NCBI GenBank assembly: GCA_002742935.1
Contig: PDON01000067.1
Span: 1 to 64,000 of the forward strand
Reading direction: 5' to 3'
DNA length: 64,000 nucleotides
Source: Candidatus Cloacimonadota bacterium
Lineage (GTDB): Bacteria; UBA4055
In this document: one piece after another, positions 18,425 to 28,186 of the stretch
How the letters are laid out: the number at the start of each line of letters is the position of its first letter
Numbering within the stretch: the first letter of the stretch is position 1
Translations under genes and position numbers: made by a program
Notes under the pieces: model-generated
Told to the model about the DNA's origin: nothing
Database searches by the model: none
What the model saw: the letters and a program-made list of their open reading frames with translations, nothing else

Positions 18425-19561
18425 CTAGTTGTTAACAATTTTTAATTTTGCATTGTGAGCCAAGGTGTAGTGGTTTGAAGTAACAACCTCATCACCCTCT
18501 TTAATCTTATCTAAAATTTCAATCTTTTCGCCATTCTCTTTACCTGTAGCTACATAAACCCATTTGGCAAGACCATCTTCAACCTTAAATAGAAGAGTTC
18601 TATTATCTCGAACAATAATAGCTTCTCTGGGAACCAATAACCTATCTCTGTAGATTGTTCCCTCAATGGATACAGTGGCACTCATACCCGGCTTAATCAT
18701 AAGTTCATTATTTTCCATAGATACAACAACTTTACAGGTTGAGCTGTTTTTATCAAGAACAGGATTTATATGTTTTACTTTCCCCTTAAATACCTTTTCA
18801 GGAAAAGCGTTAAAGGTAAGTTTAGCTGCTCTTCCAATCTCCAAATTTGCAATCTCAGTTTCCAAAACAGGAACTTCAACCTCTATCTCTGAAAGATCAA
18901 TAAGATCAAAACAGTGAGTTCCCCTATTTATATACTGCTCTTCTACAAGATCGAGATTACCAATGTAACCGTTAAAAGGAGCCGTTATATCACAATTTTC
19001 CTTATCTATCTTGGACTTTTTAAAATTCATAAGTTTGGAATAGAGCCCTGTTTTATGTTTAATCAAAAGATCTTTATCTGAGGAGTTTAGAAGATCTTCT
19101 ACATTGATATCTGCTATTTTATCTAGGTTATTACTATTATTATTATCAATATTTGATGAATACTTTTTTTCAATACCATACTCAATCTTTGCCTTTGTAA
19201 GATCAAGCTGAGCATTTTCATAAGAGAGATCTATATTTTCATTAAATATGGAGACTAGATTAGAGTTCTTTTTTACAAAACTTCCATTTTGAACTTTTAG
19301 ATTTTTTACAGTTCCGGAAACTTTACTGCTTATCTCAATAGATCTTATAGCTCTCGCGGTACCGGTACAGTTTACACTTATGGGGATATCCCCAATAACA
19401 GCTTTTGTTGTGGTTACTTTAACAAGAGATTTCTTCTCCTTAACATTATGTTTAGGCTTATCTGATTTACCTGATTTTTCGGAAGCTATTCTCTTTGAAA
19501 CTCCAAAACCTATTGCAGCAATTATAATTAAAGTTACAACTATATAGATAATTTTCTTCAC
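18425..19561 (-). CDS. RND efflux periplasmic adaptor (membrane fusion protein)
   Basis: 378 residues from the GTG at 19561. That start was chosen because GGAG lies five bases upstream; an in-frame TTG at 19588 would add nine residues with no ribosome site. It links the inner-membrane pumps to an outer-membrane channel. Seen: an N-terminal anchor helix (about 2-20), a beta-barrel/lipoyl half-motif (SSKVSGTVKNLKVQNGSFVKKN), a helical hairpin segment (about 120-185), and the second lipoyl half (DITAPFNGYIGNLDL). After these come the beta-barrel and membrane-proximal domains (KPGMSATVSIEG, LLVPREAIIVRDN). It is the first gene of the RND operon. Confidence 0.93.
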   Translation of the reverse strand: MKKIIYIVVTLIIIAAIGFGVSKRIASEKSGKSDKPKHNVKEKKSLVKVTTTKAVIGDIPISVNCTGTARAIRSIEISSKVSGTVKNLKVQNGSFVKKNSNLVSIFNENIDLSYENAQLDLTKAKIEYGIEKKYSSNIDNNNSNNLDKIADINVEDLLNSSDKDLLIKHKTGLYSKLMNFKKSKIDKENCDITAPFNGYIGNLDLVEEQYINRGTHCFDLIDLSEIEVEVPVLETEIANLEIGRAAKLTFNAFPEKVFKGKVKHINPVLDKNSSTCKVVVSMENNELMIKPGMSATVSIEGTIYRDRLLVPREAIIVRDNRTLLFKVEDGLAKWVYVATGKENGEKIEILDKIKEGDEVVTSNHYTLAHNAKLKIVNN

Positions 19562-19875
19562 AACAACTCCATAATTTATTATTAACAACAGAAAATCTAA
19601 CTCTGCTTTCTTAAAAATAACAGCTTAAATTATCTCTTCCAATCCCAAAACAATCTGTTTTAAAAATTAAACTATCAACTATTTGACTCAAACAAATATA
19701 ATTTAGTTGTCATAATGATACCATAAAAAAATAAAATTTTATAGATAACTAAAGTTCCAAGTATACTCTTCTCAAAATCATTAACAAAAAAGGTGTGCAA
19801 AACATTTTTTTACTCTAAATTTAGGGTGGAATTAAAATATAAAAAACTTACTGAAAGAAGGGTATATATTTTTAA
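19562..19875. other. Divergent intergenic region (RND operon / acyltransferase)
   Basis: About 310 bases between two divergent genes, so it must hold both promoters. Composition is very AT-rich, with several TATAAT-like boxes but none with a well-spaced TTGACA-like partner. No gene or RNA is recognised. No regulator gene is adjacent. Confidence 0.45.
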
Positions 19876-20742
19876 ATGAACAGAACTATTGAAGCAATAA
19901 GAATTATAGCCGTTATCTTAATCTCATTTACACATACAAGACACAATTTTGAAGAAGGGGTTATCTCTACACTTCTAAACGATATCCCAAAGTTTGGAAC
20001 TCTCATTCTCTCTATTGTTTCGGGATATCTTTTTATTAAAATATCCTATGCAAAAAAAGATATAATGGGTAAAAAGATAAAAAGCTTATTAATCCCATTC
20101 CTTACAGCAAACCTTTTTGTTATAGCTCCGGTTTTACTTCTTCATCTACTGGGTTTTGATTATTTAAATAGATTAAGTTATGATTATACAATCTTAACAC
20201 AAGGTCTCTTCTCTCTAAGCTCTCCTCCTATAAATCCGCCAACCTACTTTGTAAGAGATCTATTTATTATTTTCCTCTTAATTGATCTTTTTGCAAATAA
20301 TAATTTTAAAACATTAACTATCTTACTGCCTGTTGTCATATTTGGTAAACTATTACTAAGATATGATATTCTGTTTCTCTTTTTATCAGGTGTAATATTT
20401 GGAAAGCATGAAGAAAAGTTTACTTTCGTAAAGACCCTGCTTACAGTTACTTTACTATCCATTGTATCATTTAATTATTTTAGATACTATCTCATGTTTT
20501 TTTTGTTTACTCAAGTAGTTAAAATAGAGATAAACTTCCCTAAAACAGGAAGGTATTCATATCTATTACACCTTTACCACTCGCCTATAATAGTGTTCAC
20601 ATACCCTATAATTACTATTTTTGTAAAGAATCCTTATATGAATCTGGTTTTACAATTAGGATTAACATTTTTCATAATATATCTACTCAACAAAGTTATA
20701 AGCAGGTTTGAAAAATTAAAATTTATAACGGGTGGAAGATAA
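19876..20742 (+). CDS. Acyltransferase family 3 membrane protein
   Basis: 288 residues, mostly membrane helices (about nine). The opening RTIEAIRIIAVILISFTHTRHNF matches the family start: an Arg in the first helix and the catalytic His after it, as in OatA/NodX/WecH proteins that O-acetylate surface sugars. The family is usually 330-400 residues, so this is a short member, but both ends look intact (initiator Met, and a normal C-terminal helix plus basic tail). The acceptor is unknown; surface polysaccharide or peptidoglycan is likely. It stands alone, divergent from the RND operon. Confidence 0.8.
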   Translation: MNRTIEAIRIIAVILISFTHTRHNFEEGVISTLLNDIPKFGTLILSIVSGYLFIKISYAKKDIMGKKIKSLLIPFLTANLFVIAPVLLLHLLGFDYLNRLSYDYTILTQGLFSLSSPPINPPTYFVRDLFIIFLLIDLFANNNFKTLTILLPVVIFGKLLLRYDILFLFLSGVIFGKHEEKFTFVKTLLTVTLLSIVSFNYFRYYLMFFLFTQVVKIEINFPKTGRYSYLLHLYHSPIIVFTYPIITIFVKNPYMNLVLQLGLTFFIIYLLNKVISRFEKLKFITGGR

Positions 20743-20828
20743 AAATTGTTACAAAACAAAGAATAAAAAAGAGATATTGCGAAAATCCAAATTTATTATT
20801 ATAAATTAGATGTGTCAGTATTTTTTAT

Positions 20829-20861
20829 TACCTAATTTCTTCATTATATTATAGTTAGGTA
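20829..20861. promoter_or_regulatory. Palindrome over the promoter region of the HDOD gene
   Basis: TACCTAA (20829-20835) and TTAGGTA (20855-20861) flank TATTATAG, a plausible -10 region, about 85 bp before the HDOD gene. The layout resembles an operator around a promoter. No binding protein is suggested by the neighbours. Confidence 0.3.
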
Positions 20862-20946
20862 GGGCATTGTTTTATAAATTGAAATATTTGTTACGCTTTA
20901 TAAAAATATTTAGAAATTATACAAATTAAATTTTGAGGTAAAAGCT

Positions 20947-21819
20947 ATGAAAGATAGTATTGAAAATATAAAACTTTTTACTCTTATTTCACAAATAAAT
21001 GAGTTACCGGTTTTCCCGGAGGTTGCTTTAAAAATAGTAAAAATGATTGATGAAGAATCGACAACTTCAAAAGAGCTTTCCAAGACTATATTGATGGATA
21101 CATCTTTAACATTAAGAATAATAAATATTGCAAATTCAGCTTTTTACTCACCAAAATCACCTATAAAAAATCTTGCACATGCAGTTCAATATCTTGGTTT
21201 TAATACAATAAAGAGTATAGCTTATACAAGCTCAATAAATGCTCTTAAAACACAAGATGAAAACAATCTGTTGGTGTCTAAGTTTCAAGAAAAGGCTATA
21301 GTTTCAGCTTATGTTGCAAAATTATTAATACAAAAAATTAACCATTTCAGAAAAACTGAATACAGTCTGGAAAATTTCTATATTTACGGGCTATTCCATG
21401 ATATTGGCGAGATAGTACTTTCTATTTTCTATCCTGAATATTTTCAAAGCATAATAGATAAAATAGGTCATGGAGAAGATATAGTTACATTAGAGAAAAA
21501 GTTTAGACACACACAAGTTGGTTTAATGCTAATGAGAAGATGGAATCTTCCGGAAGAGTATGCAAAGATATGCTCCAAACATCATATTTTTGAGGATGAT
21601 CAAATTGATGAAGATCTTAAATTTATAAATAATATTCTACTGATTTCAGATGCGGTAGCATATGAACTTGGATACAACCCAACTTTTAACGATAATTACG
21701 ATGTAGAGTTCACTGTATCTCAAGTAGGATTAAGGGAGTATGATGTATTCTCTGAAGAGGATGGTATCCTCGGAGAAGTTAAAGATATGATAGAAACTCA
21801 ATTAACTTTCCTACTTTAA
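20947..21819 (+). CDS. HDOD domain signalling protein
   Basis: 290 residues. The HDOD domain (about 14-215) begins with LPVFPEVALKIVKMIDEESTTSKELSKTI and includes the conserved NIANSAFYSP and the FHDIGEIVLSIFYPEYF segment, so the His-Asp pair of the HD fold is retained (FHDIG). HDOD proteins act in signal transduction, motility and c-di-GMP-linked control, usually as binding rather than enzymatic modules. No receiver or other domain is attached. A second, different HDOD gene lies at 29045-29929. A long hairpin terminator follows, so it is monocistronic. Confidence 0.88.
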   Translation: MKDSIENIKLFTLISQINELPVFPEVALKIVKMIDEESTTSKELSKTILMDTSLTLRIINIANSAFYSPKSPIKNLAHAVQYLGFNTIKSIAYTSSINALKTQDENNLLVSKFQEKAIVSAYVAKLLIQKINHFRKTEYSLENFYIYGLFHDIGEIVLSIFYPEYFQSIIDKIGHGEDIVTLEKKFRHTQVGLMLMRRWNLPEEYAKICSKHHIFEDDQIDEDLKFINNILLISDAVAYELGYNPTFNDNYDVEFTVSQVGLREYDVFSEEDGILGEVKDMIETQLTFLL

Positions 21820-21841
21820 TCTCTTTTTATATATTACATTG

Positions 21842-21877
21842 GTAACTATCTCTCATATGAGAGGTAGTTACTTTATT
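21842..21877 (+). terminator. Intrinsic terminator after the HDOD gene
   Basis: A 15-bp stem with one wobble pair (GTAACTATCTCTCAT at 21842-21856 with ATGAGAGGTAGTTAC at 21857-21871) is followed by TTTATT. Confidence 0.75.
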
Positions 21878-21904
21878 ATTTGATAAAAATGTGATAAGAG
21901 TTGT

Positions 21905-23692
21905 ATGGATAAGTTAAGAGAAAAAAATTTAGAGTTACTTAAAAAATGCTCTCCCAAAATATTTGATAAGATAAAAGATTTTGATACAAAAGATCCTGTT
22001 ATTGAAATATTTAACAATAATCTTTTTTGTAAGAGGGGAGGAGTTCTTCTCCACTCAAAATATAATCCTGTTAAAGAATCTTCAAATCAAGTGGAAGCTT
22101 TTCTTTTAAAAAATAATGAATCTAAAGAGATAATAGTTTACGGAGCAGCTCTTTTTTACCATATATTTCAATTTATAGAAAGAGATATAACTACCCACAT
22201 TATTATATCCGATTTAGAGCTTTTTAATGAGAGTTTATCACATATAGACCTAAAAACAATAGTAGAAAAATCTAAGCTGTACCTACATAATGAAGATTTT
22301 ACAGAACTAAAAGGTTTACCAATATTTGAGCATAAGGTTTCTATCAAAGTAGATAATGAGAAATATGAACAGTTTAAGCTTAGATTAACTTTAAGGAAGG
22401 ATAGTTTAAAGAAATATAAAATTCTTTTGGTAGGGCCTGTTTACGGAGGATCATTGCCAATTTTTTACTATTGTAAGTCTGCTCTGGAAAAACTTGGGCA
22501 TAATCTTATTACCCTTGACAACTCCATTCATAAAAAGAGCTATGATTCTATAAGTAAAACAAGCGAAAATCCCTACTATCAAAAAAAGGTTATGCCGGAA
22601 TTTGTAAATATACTGGCAGAACAGGTTTTAATAACAGCTTTGGAGGAGAGGGTTGATATAGTTTTGGGTATTGCTCAATCTCCTATGACTGTAAATATTT
22701 TAGAACGATTAAAAAATAGCAATATTGTTACAGCTTTCTGGTTTGTTGAAGATTTTAGAACTTTGGAGTATTGGAAAGGTATTGCACATAAATTTGATAA
22801 CTTTTTTACTATCCAAAAAGAGCCATTCTTTTCAGAACTTAAATCATTGGGAGCAAAAAATGTACACTATCTGCCAATGGCTGCCGATCCTGAGATTCAT
22901 AAAACTATTGAAGTTGATAAAGAGGAGATAAAGAGATATGGTTCAACACTCTCATTTATTGGTGCAGGATATTACAATAGAAGAAGGTTTTTTACCACAC
23001 TTATGGATCAAGATTTTAAAATATGGGGTGATGGTTGGGGTAATGGCTCTGTTTTAAAGCCACATTTTCAAGAAAACCAGAGAAGAGTTAGTAGCGAGGA
23101 GTGTGTAAAGATATTTAATAGTAGTAAGATAAATCTAAACCTACACTCCAGCAGCTATACGGAAGGTGTAAACCCTACGGGAGATTTTGTAAATCCAAGA
23201 ACCTTTGAGATTGCCGCTACCGGAAGAGTTCAGTTTGTTGATGAAAGATCACTTTTAGGGGAACTTTTTGATAAAGATGAGATAATAACCTTTAAAGATG
23301 AGGAGAGTTTAAAAGCTCTTATTGATCAGTTTAAAAATAATGAAGAGAAGTTTCATCTCATTAGCAAAAAATCAAAAAAAAGGGTTTTAAAAGATCATAC
23401 ATATATCAACAGAATGAGAGAGATGATCTCTATTATTGAGGCAACTTCAGAAACTCTTCAATCTAAAAATAGTGTTGTTGGGAATAGAGAAGCTTTAATT
23501 ACTGGAGCTTTAGAGAAGGGTGAAAATGAGTTAGCCGATTTCTACAGATCTGTTAAGGGTGAAAATGTAGAGGTAGCAGATATTGAAAACTATCTAAGTG
23601 GAAAAAAAGTATCCGATTACTCTGAAACAGATAAGATTCTAAAAATAATGACAGATTTTTATCAATTTGCAAAAAGAAAAAATATAGTTTAA
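21905..23692 (+). CDS. CgeB-like glycosyltransferase (DUF3880 / GT1-type C-terminal domain)
   Basis: 595 residues. The middle starts with a Rossmann entry, ILLVGPVYGGSLPIFYYCKSAL (about 175-197). It continues with WFVEDFRTLEYW, the DUF3880-type segment, and NVHYLPMAADPEIHK. The C-terminal part (FIGAGYYNRRR, INLNLHSSSYTEGVN, NPRTFEIAATGRVQFVDE) is the PF13524-type glycosyltransferase half, where Glu in FEIAA binds nucleotide sugar. Such proteins occur in spore-coat (CgeB) and in flagellin, pilin or surface glycan loci. The first ~170 residues are a separate domain I do not recognise. It heads a same-strand run with GNAT, SDR and an unknown protein. Confidence 0.82.
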   Translation: MDKLREKNLELLKKCSPKIFDKIKDFDTKDPVIEIFNNNLFCKRGGVLLHSKYNPVKESSNQVEAFLLKNNESKEIIVYGAALFYHIFQFIERDITTHIIISDLELFNESLSHIDLKTIVEKSKLYLHNEDFTELKGLPIFEHKVSIKVDNEKYEQFKLRLTLRKDSLKKYKILLVGPVYGGSLPIFYYCKSALEKLGHNLITLDNSIHKKSYDSISKTSENPYYQKKVMPEFVNILAEQVLITALEERVDIVLGIAQSPMTVNILERLKNSNIVTAFWFVEDFRTLEYWKGIAHKFDNFFTIQKEPFFSELKSLGAKNVHYLPMAADPEIHKTIEVDKEEIKRYGSTLSFIGAGYYNRRRFFTTLMDQDFKIWGDGWGNGSVLKPHFQENQRRVSSEECVKIFNSSKINLNLHSSSYTEGVNPTGDFVNPRTFEIAATGRVQFVDERSLLGELFDKDEIITFKDEESLKALIDQFKNNEEKFHLISKKSKKRVLKDHTYINRMREMISIIEATSETLQSKNSVVGNREALITGALEKGENELADFYRSVKGENVEVADIENYLSGKKVSDYSETDKILKIMTDFYQFAKRKNIV

Positions 23693-23721
23693 TATATTTC
23701 ATTGAATATATTGGAGATAAA

Positions 23722-24441
23722 TTGAAACAGCTGATTAGTTTTTTAGAAAAAGACAGAAAAAAGAATGTATCTGTTCTCAATCATATAGATAGCGGGAAAG
23801 AGATTGAGTATAGGATTGAAAACAATTTTGCCGTTATAAGAGTTGTAAAGGGAACGAATGGAAAAGACACTTCAATATATTTTGCCGGAGAGGGAGAAAT
23901 TTCAGAAAAGTTTATAAAATCCTTTATAAAAAAAGGTGACAGAATGTTCTGCTCTGTTGATTATAAGTTTTATGAACAGATGAGAAACCTTCCTATGACA
24001 ACTTGGGAAGAGATCTGCTATAAGTTTATCTATGAAAAAAATAGGATTGACAGGGTTTTAAACAACAATATAGAAAATATTAGAGAGAAGGATATTTCTA
24101 TTGTAGATAGAACCTGGAGCTATACAGGAAGCTGGTCATACAAATACTTAAAATCCTGCATTGATAGCGATGTAAATAGTGCAATATATATAGATAATGA
24201 GATTGCAGGTTGGTCACTCTCTCACAGTGATGGATCTATTGGAACTCTATTTGTTTTGGATAAGTTTAGGGGTAGAGGTATTGCCCAAGATGTTATTACC
24301 AGTATGACAAGAAAAAAACTTGAAAGTTCAAAACTTCCATACCTTTTTACTGCCGAAAACAATAAAAAATCACAAAATCTTGTATCAAAAGTTGGATATA
24401 CAAAGTATAAAAAAGTGTTCTGGATGGGAATAAAGATATAA
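23722..24441 (+). CDS. GNAT family N-acetyltransferase
   Basis: 239 residues from a TTG start with GGAG five bases upstream. The GNAT fold is in the last ~90 residues: IGTLFVLDKFRGRGIAQDVITSM holds the acetyl-CoA pyrophosphate loop (R-G-R-G-I-A), followed by AENNKKSQNLVSKVGYTKYKKVFW, the usual beta6/beta7 end. The first ~130 residues are a separate region of unknown function, as in several two-domain GNAT proteins. It lies 29 bp after the glycosyltransferase and 23 bp before the SDR gene. The acceptor is unknown; an amino-sugar on the glycosyltransferase product is an inference from context. Confidence 0.82.
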   Translation: MKQLISFLEKDRKKNVSVLNHIDSGKEIEYRIENNFAVIRVVKGTNGKDTSIYFAGEGEISEKFIKSFIKKGDRMFCSVDYKFYEQMRNLPMTTWEEICYKFIYEKNRIDRVLNNNIENIREKDISIVDRTWSYTGSWSYKYLKSCIDSDVNSAIYIDNEIAGWSLSHSDGSIGTLFVLDKFRGRGIAQDVITSMTRKKLESSKLPYLFTAENNKKSQNLVSKVGYTKYKKVFWMGIKI

Positions 24442-24464
24442 TTGTTAATTACCAAGAGGTATTT

Positions 24465-25223
24465 ATGAAAAAGATTGCAATAGTAACGGGAGCATCCTCC
24501 GGATTTGGTAGAGATTATGCTAACGAAATAGATAAAAATTTTAATTTAGATGAGATATGGCTTGTTGCCAGAAGAGAGGAAAGATTAGAAGAGGTTGCCC
24601 AAAATTTAACCAATAGTAAGGGTGTAGTTGTAAAGGCTGATCTTAGGAGATCTGATGAAATTGAAAAAATTTTTGATTTAATAGATGAGGATACTATCAT
24701 AGATCTTCTCGTAAACAACGCAGGTTTTGGTAAAGTTGGGAGCTTTGATAAGATTGACCTTGAATCTCAACTTGATATGATAGATCTTAATGTCAAAGCT
24801 GTGGTTAATCTTACCCATAGAGCTATAAAATATATGAAAAAGGGAAGTAAGATAATAAATATATCATCGGCAGCTTCATTTGCACCTCTTCCCTACTTCA
24901 ACATATATGGAGCAACAAAGGTTTTTGTTTTAAACTTTTCAAATGCACTCAAAGTTGAGCTTGAAAAGAGAGAAATTGATGTAATTGCAGTTTGTCCGGG
25001 TCCCGCAGATACAGAATTTTTTGAGATTCAAGGCGGTGTAAAAACTGAAGGTATGAAGGTTTCAAAATCTATTGATGTTGTAAAAAAATCCCTAAGAGAT
25101 CTTAAATTTAAAAAGTTTATATCTGTATACGGAACAGATGTAAATATTTTAAGAGTACTGTCTGCAATGCTTCCAAGAGATATTTTAACAAAACTGGCAG
25201 CTCTTTTTAAAACAAAAAAATAG
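24465..25223 (+). CDS. Short-chain dehydrogenase/reductase (SDR)
   Basis: 252 residues. NAD(P)-dependent oxidoreductase. Seen: TGASSGFG (8-15) for the cofactor, a NNAG motif, the catalytic Ser in IINISSAAS, and the Tyr/Lys pair in YGATK. It resembles the DltE/YqjQ group, whose substrates are mostly unknown. It ends 1 bp before the next gene, so the two are translationally linked. Confidence 0.9.
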   Translation: MKKIAIVTGASSGFGRDYANEIDKNFNLDEIWLVARREERLEEVAQNLTNSKGVVVKADLRRSDEIEKIFDLIDEDTIIDLLVNNAGFGKVGSFDKIDLESQLDMIDLNVKAVVNLTHRAIKYMKKGSKIINISSAASFAPLPYFNIYGATKVFVLNFSNALKVELEKREIDVIAVCPGPADTEFFEIQGGVKTEGMKVSKSIDVVKKSLRDLKFKKFISVYGTDVNILRVLSAMLPRDILTKLAALFKTKK

Positions 25224-25224
25224 T

Positions 25225-26241
25225 ATGAAAAAAGAGATTTTTAAGGTTATAGGTATTATTGCTATTTTAATGGCAATCTCAATAGTGTATATCTATTTTA
25301 GTTCGGATAAGGTAGCTCTTTATTCTGATAGAGAGGTAAAGTATACTATTGATAAGAATCCTTTAAAAATTGGTTTTTTTACAGATTTTCCCAATAGAGT
25401 AGAGGCTGTCTCTTACTCTCAATCAATGTACGGATTTGCTAAAATATTGGGTAAGTTTCTAAATGATTCTGTTGAGTATTTTGATAATAATATAGAGGAG
25501 TTAACTCTATTTCAATCCAAATTGGAAAACACCTACTTTGTTAAAGGTTTAAAAGATGTAGGATTAAACTCAATAGAGCAACTGGAAAATGGTCAAAATA
25601 TTTTAGACTCCTCATACATTCTAACAAATGGAAACAGTATCAATTTTTTCTCAAAAAAGAATCTCAATCTAAACTCAACTGTTATAACTTGTGGCGATAG
25701 TGCTTATTTTATTGTTTCATCAAAACTATTCCCTATAATTATTGTAGATAGAAAAAATAGAATTAAATATCTGAACTCCAAGATAAAAAAGATCTCTTTT
25801 AACAGAAATAAAGAGATAATATTTTACAGAAAGCTGCTAAATATTTTAAATGATGAAAAGGGAAATAAAAAGGGGAAGAAGTTGTTATTGAACTCTATTA
25901 GAAGTTATATAGATCCAGATTTAAGTTTTCACTCTAATAAATTTCCTATTATAAATTTCTTAAATCTTCTCTTTTCAAATCTAGAGATTGATAGAAATAT
26001 AGAAAACTATAAAAAGTTGGTAGAAACATTTTTTAATAAAGATAGGTTGGAGATAGTAAAAACGGTTTATAGATCTTATCTAAATAACAATTTTCCTACA
26101 GATATAAACTATACAGATCCATATCATGAGGAGGATTTTAAACAATATTTATATATTAACAATGGGAAATATATAATTAGAGAAAATGGGAAGACCACTA
26201 TTTTAAATAATTGGATAAACAGAATAAGAGAGAATTTTTGA
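25225..26241 (+). CDS. Membrane-anchored protein of unknown function
   Basis: 338 residues; no family recognised. An N-terminal helix (about 8-26, KVIGIIAILMAISIVYIYF) anchors it, with the rest outside the cytoplasm. The body is rich in Asn, Lys and Ile with no cysteine pattern apart from one Cys and no known catalytic motif. Phrases such as SYSQSMYGFAKILGKFLNDS and LNSTVITCGDSAYFIVSSK look folded and conserved-like. The gene starts 1 bp after the SDR stop, so the product may work with the GT-GNAT-SDR set. Confidence 0.6.
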   Translation: MKKEIFKVIGIIAILMAISIVYIYFSSDKVALYSDREVKYTIDKNPLKIGFFTDFPNRVEAVSYSQSMYGFAKILGKFLNDSVEYFDNNIEELTLFQSKLENTYFVKGLKDVGLNSIEQLENGQNILDSSYILTNGNSINFFSKKNLNLNSTVITCGDSAYFIVSSKLFPIIIVDRKNRIKYLNSKIKKISFNRNKEIIFYRKLLNILNDEKGNKKGKKLLLNSIRSYIDPDLSFHSNKFPIINFLNLLFSNLEIDRNIENYKKLVETFFNKDRLEIVKTVYRSYLNNNFPTDINYTDPYHEEDFKQYLYINNGKYIIRENGKTTILNNWINRIRENF

Positions 26242-26376
26242 TTGGTATTTATGAATACATATATTATAGAAAAAGAGATAAACTATCAAACTCTAAACCT
26301 ATCATAATCTCTCTCTTTTAGATCTACACTAATAAAAGTTTATCATAAAAACAAATATTTTACTATATTTAGTTCC

Positions 26377-27246
26377 ATGAAAAGAAGAGAATTTTATATA
26401 AACCTTGTCATTACAATTATCCTATGGGGATCTGCTTTTGTAGGTATAAGGTATACAATGGGTAACATAACGCCAGGCTCAATGGCTTTGCTTAGGTTTA
26501 CCATAGCCTCAATAACAATTTTACCTTTCTTTATACTAAGTAAAAATAAGGTTTTTCCTAAAAAAGATATTAAACTTTTCTTATTGTCAGGTTTTTTAGG
26601 GTTCTTTCTCTACAATATAGCTCTAAATATGGGCGAAGAGATTGTTACAGCGGGAGTAGCAAGTTTTCTCATAAGCTCTCTAACTATTTTTACAGGTATA
26701 TTTTCAGCTATATTCTTAAAAGAAAGATTGGGTCTTTTTGGTTGGATTGGTATAATTTTAAGCTTTATTGGCATTGGTATAATATCCCTTTCCGAAGATG
26801 ATATCTTATCAATAAACTATGGTGCTATTTTAGTTATTATAGCTGCGATCTCTTCAAGTCTCTATATGATTCTTCAAAAAAATCTTATAAAAAAATATGG
26901 CAGTTTGAATTCTCTTGTATGGTCTATATGGAGTGGAACCCTTTTTATGCTTATCTACCTTCCTAATCTTATAGATGAAATAAAAGTTGTTAAAAGTTCA
27001 ACAATTGCAGCTATAGTTTATTTAGGTATCTTTCCTGCTTCTCTAGCATATTTTACATGGAACAGAGCCTTAGAGCTCTCAGATTCTGCTACAAAAACAT
27101 CAACAGCTCTATACTTTACTCCTCTTACTGTAATAGTAATGGAGTGGTTAATTTTGAATGAGTACCCTAAAAGTAGTTCACTTTTAGGTGGTTTTTTTGT
27201 ACTATTAGGTGTTTATATTTCAACAAAGGGTAAAAAAGATGAATAA
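26377..27246 (+). CDS. EamA/DMT family transporter
   Basis: 289 residues, ten predicted membrane helices in two EamA repeats (about 1-140 and 150-285). Typical phrases are LLRFTIASITILPFF, LKERLGLFGWIGIILSFIGI and PASLAYFTWNRALELS. Drug/metabolite transporters of this family export amino acids, nucleotides or other small molecules. Its 3' end overlaps the isoaspartyl peptidase start by 8 bp (ATGAATAA), so the two genes are coexpressed and it may move amino acids or peptides; that link is inference. Confidence 0.9.
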   Translation: MKRREFYINLVITIILWGSAFVGIRYTMGNITPGSMALLRFTIASITILPFFILSKNKVFPKKDIKLFLLSGFLGFFLYNIALNMGEEIVTAGVASFLISSLTIFTGIFSAIFLKERLGLFGWIGIILSFIGIGIISLSEDDILSINYGAILVIIAAISSSLYMILQKNLIKKYGSLNSLVWSIWSGTLFMLIYLPNLIDEIKVVKSSTIAAIVYLGIFPASLAYFTWNRALELSDSATKTSTALYFTPLTVIVMEWLILNEYPKSSSLLGGFFVLLGVYISTKGKKDE

Positions 27247-28153
27247 ATTGGTACTTTTGATACATGGTGGTGCAGGAAATATTAAAAAAAGTGATAGTGA
27301 AGAGAAATTTAAAAGACACTTAAAAGGTTTGAAAGCTTCACTGGAAGCAGGCAGAAAAATCCTCGAGGAAGGAGGAACAGCCTTAGATGCAGTTATAGCT
27401 TCTGTTAAGGTTATGGAAGATGATCCCTCTTTTAATGCAGGAAAAGGATCTGTTTTTACTCACAATGAAAAGAATGAGATGGACGCTGCCGTAATGGACG
27501 GAAAAACCTTAAATAATGGTGCTGTTTCAGGTGTCTCCAATGTTAAAAACCCTATACTTTTGGCTAAGAAAGTTTTAGAGTATAAAGATCATTCATTTTT
27601 AGCTAATGAAGGAGCTTTAGAATTTGCTAAAGAGAATGGGTTGGATATTGTAGATAATGAATACTTCAAAACAGAGGTTAGATACAATCAATTGCTAAAA
27701 GCAAGAGGTGAAAAAAAGATTGCCCTTGATCATGATATAGATGAAGAAAAATATGGAACTGTTGGAGCTGTTGCTCTGGATTCTCACGGTAATCTGGCGG
27801 CTGCAACCTCAACCGGAGGTATCACAAACAAGAGATACGGCAGGGTTGGAGATACCCCAATTATAGGTAGTGGAACATACGCCGACAATGAGACTTGTGC
27901 TGTATCTTGTACAGGAATAGGTGAACAATTTATAAAATTTAATGTTGCTTACGATATTGCGGCTCGAATTAAATATAAGGGAGAATCTGTAGAAAAAGCT
28001 TCTTTGGAAAATATAGAAAACAGGCTTAATAAAGATGATGGCGGTTTGATAGTTGTTGACAAATATGGTAATTATAGTTTGCCATTTAACTCAAATGGAA
28101 TGTACAGAGGAATCTATTGTTCAGATGGTGTTTTTGATGTAAAAGTATGGTAG
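27239..28153 (+). CDS. iaaA: Isoaspartyl peptidase / L-asparaginase (Ntn hydrolase)
   Basis: 304 residues from the ATG at 27239, which overlaps the transporter stop and follows AAAGGG. It hydrolyses isoaspartyl dipeptides and asparagine. The proenzyme cleaves itself: YGTVGAVAL places the nucleophile at Thr174, equivalent to Thr179 of E. coli IaaA. The N-terminal LIHGGAGNIKK, FNAGKGSVFT and the C-terminal TSTGGITNKRYGRVGDTPIIG are family signatures. No signal peptide is seen, so it is cytoplasmic, unlike type II asparaginase. Confidence 0.93.
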   Translation: MNKLVLLIHGGAGNIKKSDSEEKFKRHLKGLKASLEAGRKILEEGGTALDAVIASVKVMEDDPSFNAGKGSVFTHNEKNEMDAAVMDGKTLNNGAVSGVSNVKNPILLAKKVLEYKDHSFLANEGALEFAKENGLDIVDNEYFKTEVRYNQLLKARGEKKIALDHDIDEEKYGTVGAVALDSHGNLAAATSTGGITNKRYGRVGDTPIIGSGTYADNETCAVSCTGIGEQFIKFNVAYDIAARIKYKGESVEKASLENIENRLNKDDGGLIVVDKYGNYSLPFNSNGMYRGIYCSDGVFDVKVW

Positions 28154-28186
28154 TGAGGTAGAATATATAAAAAGGAAGGTATAAAA

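Noticed and set aside
11618..19561. Reading the RND operon as copper/silver (CusA-type) heavy-metal pumps
   Set aside because: The sequence resembles the AcrB/HAE drug branch at the N-terminus and TM4, and no metal-binding methionine cluster was seen.
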